Source: Candidatus Nitrosopumilus sp. (GTDB lineage: Archaea > Thermoproteota > Nitrososphaeria > Nitrososphaerales > Nitrosopumilaceae). Taken from it: a stretch of 10,506 nucleotides of DNA. This document shows, piece after piece, positions 6,780 to 10,506 of the stretch; position 1 is the first letter of the stretch, and each line of letters opens with the position of its first letter. The notes below the pieces were generated by a model. That model was not told the origin of the DNA, did not search any database, and worked only from the letters and a program-made list of their open reading frames with translations. Where the stretch lies: NCBI GenBank assembly GCA_029880665.1, contig JAOUNZ010000020.1:1-10506 (forward strand), written 5' to 3'. The translations under genes were made by a program, and so were the position numbers.

Positions 6780-7766
6780 TCATCCAATTTTGCCCTTTAG
6801 AATTACCTTCTCGCTAGTTCCAGACGGTGTGCTGGTGTCAACATATCTGATTTCATATGTGTCTCCTATGTGGATTGTTTTACCATCTATCTCTCGTGGG
6901 ATCTTAATTATAACTTCAAATATGCTTGTATTGGGTCCTGTTTCTACAAGATGACTCCTGTTTGCATCAAATTTTGGATTGGCAAGAGTGGTTCTAATTC
7001 CACCTTCTCCTCTGAATTCTAATTTGTTCAATTGTATCTTGTCTTCATTTTTTGAATCTAAATTTGCATCAGGCTCGTAAATTCTTACAGTGAACCTGTG
7101 ACCTATTCTAGAACCGTCACCAGATAATTCGATATTTGCAAATGTCTTTGTAAGTGGAACTGATTTTACAAGCACTCTTTTTTCTCCAGATCCATCAGAA
7201 TCATCCCTATATTTTATCAAAACAATATCGTCCTGACTTAACAGTCTTCCGTTGATTGTATCAGGCAACTCCAACTTGATGTAAAACTGACCTGTATCGG
7301 GACCTGTCTCTATCATGTTTTCAGGACCCTTGATTGGAATGCCATTGATTGTGAACTCAAACAATCCCTGAGTTGATACCGTCTCCACAGCATTATGCGC
7401 CAAATTCAAATCCTGATCTGTAATGTAAAAATTTACTAATGCCATACTTGATGCAGGAACTATCTGCATCTCTTTTTCCGAAGCGGTAACTGATTTGATC
7501 TCTTTTACTAAATCTGCAAACTTTACTGGGACAAATACCATCCCTGCCTTTTGCATTTTACCTGCTGTTTCTTGTTTGACACACGCAGCAAAGCCGTTTG
7601 TTCTGATTACCAACTCTAAACCCTCTCTACATATTACATCCTCTGCTGATATCCCCCGTTTCATCTGTTTTCTTGGAGACTCTATGTCACCATTTGCTGG
7701 AAATCCGACTGTTAAAATTATTGTTGAAAAAATAATCAACAAAATAAAACTCTTGAGACTATTCAT
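6780..7766 (-). CDS. Secreted or membrane-anchored protein with two-cysteine module and duplicated beta domain
   Basis: I do not recognise a named family. Taking ATG 7764-7766 as the start gives 328 residues. Residues 1-22 are a signal peptide or signal anchor (MNSLKSFILLIIFSTIILTV). Residues 30-76 form a small module, beginning SPRKQMKRGI and holding C46 and C62, of a type I recall near the ends of many thaumarchaeal envelope proteins. Residues about 107-205 and 215-326 are two related beta-rich domains. They share the landmarks ETGPDTG (153-159) and ETGPNTS (275-281), then a strand, 'I.G+.L...D.....Y.D', and a final K-V-x-L-K strand. No PEFG tail, lipobox or catalytic motif is seen. A longer reading frame begins at 7841, but a TATA box about 26 bases before 7766 and the signal peptide favour the shorter form. 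It is divergent from the PEFG-CTERM gene. A structural or adhesive envelope role is inference. Confidence 0.8.
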   Translation of the reverse strand: MNSLKSFILLIIFSTIILTVGFPANGDIESPRKQMKRGISAEDVICREGLELVIRTNGFAACVKQETAGKMQKAGMVFVPVKFADLVKEIKSVTASEKEMQIVPASSMALVNFYITDQDLNLAHNAVETVSTQGLFEFTINGIPIKGPENMIETGPDTGQFYIKLELPDTINGRLLSQDDIVLIKYRDDSDGSGEKRVLVKSVPLTKTFANIELSGDGSRIGHRFTVRIYEPDANLDSKNEDKIQLNKLEFRGEGGIRTTLANPKFDANRSHLVETGPNTSIFEVIIKIPREIDGKTIHIGDTYEIRYVDTSTPSGTSEKVILKGKIG

Positions 7767-7786
7767 CACTATGTCTGAAATTAATT

Positions 7787-7797
7787 TGTTAAAAAGC
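7787..7797 (-). promoter_or_regulatory. TATA box of the two-domain surface-protein gene
   Basis: On the minus strand GCTTTTTAACA lies about 26 bases before the ATG at 7766, matching archaeal TATA spacing for a leaderless transcript. It lies inside the longer reading frame beginning at 7841, which argues against that upstream start. Confidence 0.5.
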
Positions 7798-7841
7798 ATT
7801 GAGAATAATTCCTCGTAATAATCATCATTGAGAATCTGCAA

Positions 7842-7854
7842 TTTTATTATATTT
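7842..7854 (+). promoter_or_regulatory. TATA box of the PEFG-CTERM surface-protein gene
   Basis: TTTTATTATATTT is centred about 29 bases before the TTG at 7877, predicting a leader of only a few bases. Together with the minus-strand TATA at 7787-7797 it makes 7767-7876 a divergent promoter region of 110 bases, which could serve both surface-protein genes. Confidence 0.5.
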
Positions 7855-7876
7855 ACTAAATGCTAATTCTTGTTGC

Positions 7877-8455
7877 TTGATTCGTATTCTCGTGGCATTG
7901 TTCTTACTTTTGAGTATGCCTGTATCCAGCTTTGCATTCGCAGAGCACATATTTGGTCCTAACGCATTTGCCCAATATCTTGACATTTCCCAATTGGAAT
8001 CTGATAAAGTTACGTTGACTTTTGATGACAAGCCATATGATCTCTATTATGGATACCACGGAAGTCTGGATGCTCTTGGCTCTGATGCACTATTTCCAAC
8101 ATTATCTACTATGAAAATAAACGAGGAAAAAAAGTCGCTAGAAATCACAATGGCGGATGTTCCCGAAAAGACTGATTTTTGGGTAAGGATGCCTGATGCT
8201 GTGATTTCTGCTGAACACGAAAACTTTGTTGTTCTAGTTGATGGGGTGGATACTGGATATGACTTGATGAAATTTCCAAATGACCATGTAATTGGGTTCT
8301 TTATCACAGAAGATACTGAGAATATTGAAATCATAGGTACAAGTGTCATTCCAGAGTTTGGATCCTTTGCTATCGTGATCCTTGGTGCTTCATTACTGGG
8401 AATGATTTGCTATTTGCGCAGATCATCTGAAATTATGTTAACTAGAATTAATTAA
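7877..8455 (+). CDS. PEFG-CTERM surface protein
   Basis: Exported protein of 192 residues. Residues 1-22 form a signal peptide with a hydrophobic core (LVALFLLL) and a probable cleavage after AFA. The middle, about 30-155, is beta-rich with no enzyme motif. The C-terminus has the three-part sorting signal PEFG at 159-162, a hydrophobic helix at 163-180 (SFAIVILGASLLGMICYL) and a basic pair R181-R182. This matches the thaumarchaeal PEFG-CTERM domain, thought to be processed by an archaeosortase and attached to the cell surface. A tail of ten residues follows the arginines, longer than I would expect. The start is read as TTG, the only codon that gives a complete signal peptide and fits the TATA spacing. 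GTG at 7892 is an alternative with a shorter signal. An ATG at 7860 is in another frame and stops after six codons. Ligand or function unknown. Confidence 0.87.
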   Translation: MIRILVALFLLLSMPVSSFAFAEHIFGPNAFAQYLDISQLESDKVTLTFDDKPYDLYYGYHGSLDALGSDALFPTLSTMKINEEKKSLEITMADVPEKTDFWVRMPDAVISAEHENFVVLVDGVDTGYDLMKFPNDHVIGFFITEDTENIEIIGTSVIPEFGSFAIVILGASLLGMICYLRRSSEIMLTRIN

Positions 8456-8456
8456 G
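8446..8456 (+). promoter_or_regulatory. Weak TATA-like element before nadX
   Basis: AATTAATTAAG overlaps the end of the PEFG-CTERM gene and is centred about 28 bases before the nadX TTG. The gap between the genes is only 23 bases, so nadX could be transcribed from here or by read-through. The sequence does not decide between them. Confidence 0.25.
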
Positions 8457-8478
8457 TGATGATTTCTAGTATCATTGT

Positions 8479-9297
8479 TTGAAACGAATGGCCTTGCTTG
8501 GATGTGGTGCAATTGGAACTCAGATTGCACTTGCAATTGATTCAGGCAGTATCCCTGCAATTCTTACCCATGTATATGACGACTCAAAGGATGCAGCAAA
8601 TACCCTTGTCTCAAAACTACATACAAAACCAGAGATTGTTGAAAACTCACACCTGCTATCCTCTTATTCGGTTGATATTGTTATAGAGGCAGCATCTCAA
8701 GATGCCGTAAAAGATGTTGGATTAAGTGTTTTACAAAATAAAAGGGATTTGATGATAATGAGTGTTGGTGCATTGCTTGATGAATCCATATACGATATTT
8801 TATCTGATGCATGTAATCATTTCAAAAAAACAATCTATCTTCCTTCAGGAGCAATTGCTGGATTGGATGGGATTAAATCAGTAAGACATGAATTAGAATC
8901 AGTATTAATAACTACTACAAAACATCCTCGTTCGCTTAAAGGTGCAAAGTTTTTTGAAACATCACAAATTAATTTGGATGCCATTACCTCGCCTATCATA
9001 ATCTTTGAAGGTACTGCAAAAGAAGCAGTTCAATTATTCCCTGCCAACATCAATGTTGCAGCATTATTGTCTTTATCTGGGATTGGCAGTGATAAAACAA
9101 ATGTCAAAATTGTAGCAGATCCAAATACTGATAAAAATACTCATCAAATTGAGGCTGCTGGTAAATTCGGCAAGATGACTTTTATCATTGAAAATATCCC
9201 CGACCCTGGCAATCCAAAAACAAGCAGGTTGGCAATTTTGTCTGCAATTGAAACTCTTAGAAAATACTGCTCAGATGATATTCAGATTGGTACCTAA
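8479..9297 (+). CDS. nadX: L-aspartate dehydrogenase
   Basis: Oxidises L-aspartate to iminoaspartate with NAD(P)+, the first committed step of de novo NAD synthesis. It replaces L-aspartate oxidase (NadB), for which there is no gene in the window. The N-terminal Rossmann fold has the dinucleotide loop G8-C-G10-A-I-G13, followed by the family segment VIEAASQDAVKD at 68-79. The catalytic domain includes YLPSGAIAGLDGI at 120-132, the segment IIFEGTAKEAVQLFPANINVA around 174-194, and H222 in NTHQIE, equivalent to the catalytic histidine of the Archaeoglobus enzyme. The GNPKTSRLAILSAI segment closes the domain. Length 272 is normal. I chose TTG at 8479 because it gives the usual MKR lead into the first beta strand. 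ATG at 8488 (three codons later) is possible. The gene lies directly before nadA, as expected for one pathway. Its product iminoaspartate is unstable and is the substrate of NadA. Confidence 0.92.
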   Translation: MKRMALLGCGAIGTQIALAIDSGSIPAILTHVYDDSKDAANTLVSKLHTKPEIVENSHLLSSYSVDIVIEAASQDAVKDVGLSVLQNKRDLMIMSVGALLDESIYDILSDACNHFKKTIYLPSGAIAGLDGIKSVRHELESVLITTTKHPRSLKGAKFFETSQINLDAITSPIIIFEGTAKEAVQLFPANINVAALLSLSGIGSDKTNVKIVADPNTDKNTHQIEAAGKFGKMTFIIENIPDPGNPKTSRLAILSAIETLRKYCSDDIQIGT

Positions 9298-9299
9298 TA

Positions 9300-9314
9300 T
9301 GGCAATAATTGCCA
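9300..9314. promoter_or_regulatory. 15-bp perfect palindrome between nadX and nadA
   Basis: TGGCAAT-A-ATTGCCA begins two bases after the nadX stop and about 77 bases before the nadA ATG. A T5 run follows at 9325-9329. It may be an operator for a regulator of NAD synthesis, or a hairpin plus U-tract terminator for nadX; as a hairpin it would have to sacrifice the central pairs. It does not match a regulator motif I can name. Confidence 0.35.
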
Positions 9315-9354
9315 CATTTGCTGGTTTTTCAGAGAATTCAAGACTACTTCCCAT

Positions 9355-9365
9355 TCTTTAAATTC
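9355..9365 (+). promoter_or_regulatory. Probable TATA box of nadA
   Basis: TCTTTAAATTC is centred about 31 bases before the nadA ATG, predicting a start site a few bases upstream of it. This suggests nadA can be transcribed separately from nadX, consistent with the 93-base gap. Confidence 0.4.
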
Positions 9366-9390
9366 CTTTCAAATCAATTTCGTATGGCTT

Positions 9391-10347
9391 ATGCTTGTAC
9401 AACAATCCTCCGCACTCAAAGATGAGATTATGAGACTGAAAAAAGAGAAAGACGTGGTGATACTAGCTCACAATTATCAAATTCCTGATATTCAAGATAT
9501 TGCTGATTTTACTGGCGATTCTTTAGGTCTCTCAAGACAAGCAGCCACAGTCAGCCAAAAAACAATTCTGTTTTGTGGCGTAAATTTCATGGCAGAGACT
9601 GCTGCAATAATCAGCCCCAACAAAAAAGTATTAATTCCTGATCTAGAGGCTGGTTGTTCGCTATCTGATTCTATTACTGTTGATGAACTAAGGAACTGGA
9701 AGAAGAAGCATTCAGGGGCAATTGTAGTTGGTTATGTAAACACCACTGCCGAGATTAAATCAGAACTTGATTATTGTTGCACATCATCAAATGCTGTAAA
9801 TGTTGTTAAGGCAATTCCTGAAGATAAAGAAATTTTATTCTTACCTGACATGTTTCTTGGTTCCTATGTTGCAAAGATGACTGGCAGAAAAAATATGCAT
9901 ATATGGGCAGGCGAATGCCACGTTCATGCAGGAATACGACCTGAAGATGTTCAAGAAAAATTAAACTCTCTCAAAGACGCTGAATTTGTAATCCATCCAG
10001 AGTGCAGCTGTACTACACCGATAATGTATGATGTTGCAGATGGTAGTTATGATGAGAACAAGGTATCAATTCTTTCCACCGAAGGAATGCTTAGTCATGT
10101 TCATCAATCAAAATCATCAAACTTTGTTGTTGCAACTGAAATTGGCATACTATACAAAATGAGACAACAAAATCCTGAAAAGACATTCGTTCCTGCATCT
10201 GATAAAGCAGAATGTCAATACATGAAAATGATCACACTTGAAAAAGTGTATGATGCACTAGTCCATGAAAAAAATGTGGTTACCGTTCCAAAAGAAATTG
10301 CTGACAAGGCACGTTTGGCAATTAACAGAATGCTTGAAATCAGTTAG
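9391..10347 (+). CDS. nadA: Quinolinate synthase A
   Basis: Condenses iminoaspartate with dihydroxyacetone phosphate to form quinolinate, the second step of de novo NAD synthesis, using an oxygen-sensitive [4Fe-4S] cluster. The three cluster cysteines are C89 (LEAGCSLSDS), C176 (WAGECHVHAG) and C275 (DKAECQYMKM), one in each of the three pseudo-repeated domains. Active-site landmarks are H27-N28-Y29 (AHNYQ), H179 (three residues after C176) and E203 in HPECSC, with spacing matching the Thermotoga enzyme. At 318 residues it is a normal short NadA, without the extra N-terminal region of plant forms. ATG at 9391 is the first in-frame start. An ATG seven bases earlier is in another frame. It follows nadX. 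A nadC gene, the usual next step, is not visible before the window ends. Confidence 0.96.
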   Translation: MLVQQSSALKDEIMRLKKEKDVVILAHNYQIPDIQDIADFTGDSLGLSRQAATVSQKTILFCGVNFMAETAAIISPNKKVLIPDLEAGCSLSDSITVDELRNWKKKHSGAIVVGYVNTTAEIKSELDYCCTSSNAVNVVKAIPEDKEILFLPDMFLGSYVAKMTGRKNMHIWAGECHVHAGIRPEDVQEKLNSLKDAEFVIHPECSCTTPIMYDVADGSYDENKVSILSTEGMLSHVHQSKSSNFVVATEIGILYKMRQQNPEKTFVPASDKAECQYMKMITLEKVYDALVHEKNVVTVPKEIADKARLAINRMLEIS

Positions 10348-10371
10348 ACTATTGTGGTCAAATTGTTTTAG

Positions 10372-10385
10372 GGTATTAAAATACC
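10372..10385 (+). terminator. Weak stem-loop after nadA
   Basis: GGTAT, loop TAAA and ATACC form a five-pair hairpin 25 bases after the nadA stop, just behind the T-rich stretch TTGTTTTAG (10362-10370). The T tract precedes the hairpin rather than following it, so the tract alone may be the working terminator. Confidence 0.25.
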
Positions 10386-10473
10386 ATTGAAAGAAAAAAA
10401 TGTCCGAAAATTAAATATGATTAGAAATCTAGACCTAGAAAAATAAAACAAAACATTAAAAACTGGTACATGG

Positions 10474-10487
10474 TATATATAAAAAAA
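10474..10487 (+). promoter_or_regulatory. Strong TATA box for a gene starting at the right edge
   Basis: TATATATAAAAAAA is the best TATA element in the window. An ATG at 10500-10502 lies about 20-25 bases downstream, the place expected for a leaderless start, so the next gene on this strand probably begins with M-T at the window edge. An in-frame ATG at 10470 also exists but lies ahead of the TATA element. Only seven bases of the putative gene are visible, so its identity is unknown. Confidence 0.5.
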
Positions 10488-10506
10488 TTCTACACAATCA
10501 TGACAT

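Noticed and set aside
7860..7880. ATG at 7860 followed by MLILVA and TGA, as if the PEFG gene were frameshifted
   Set aside because: The TTG at 7877 gives a complete signal peptide and fits the TATA spacing, so no frameshift is needed.
8047..8349. Minus-strand 100-codon frame inside the PEFG-CTERM gene
   Set aside because: It is a shadow of the real gene: no promoter and no recognisable domain, while the + strand product has both a signal peptide and a sorting tail.

Overview
The window looks like chromosome of an AT-rich ammonia-oxidising archaeon of the Thaumarchaeota (Nitrosopumilus/Nitrosarchaeum-like). The evidence is: a complete archaeal nurA-herA-mre11-rad50 repair operon; a PEFG-CTERM surface protein, a sorting signal known from this lineage; secreted proteins built from ET(G)PDTG-type beta modules; a small blue-copper protein; and archaeal promoters whose TATA boxes lie about 25-30 bases before start codons, implying leaderless or nearly leaderless mRNAs. 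Taxonomy is inferred from protein character, not from a database search.

Layout. Bases 1-469 (+): the 3' part of a secreted cupredoxin gene whose N-terminal linker is encoded by perfect 45-bp tandem repeats running off the left edge. Bases 628-1050 (-): a universal stress protein, convergent with the cupredoxin gene. Bases 1135-6705 (-): nurA, herA, mre11 and rad50 in that transcriptional order, each overlapping the next by 1-4 bases, so almost certainly one translationally coupled operon. Bases 6780-7766 (-): a secreted or membrane-anchored protein with a two-cysteine N-terminal module and two related beta domains. It is transcribed divergently from the PEFG-CTERM surface protein at 7877-8455 (+). 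Bases 8479-9297 and 9391-10347 (+): L-aspartate dehydrogenase (nadX) and quinolinate synthase (nadA), the first two steps of de novo NAD synthesis. The last 159 bases hold no complete gene, but contain a strong TATA box placed to start another gene at the right edge.

How the parts work together. NurA-HerA and Mre11-Rad50 are the end-resection machinery that prepares 3' single strands for RadA in homologous recombination. NadX makes iminoaspartate, which NadA condenses with dihydroxyacetone phosphate to quinolinate. The cupredoxin and the two surface proteins belong to the cell envelope.

The window is mostly conserved housekeeping sequence and I do not see a clear new multi-gene system. The points most worth a second look are: the perfect Met-rich repeat array in the cupredoxin; glutamate in place of the metal-site asparagine in Mre11 (GEHD instead of GNHD); the divergent surface-protein pair; and two near-perfect palindromes beside the usp and nadA promoters.
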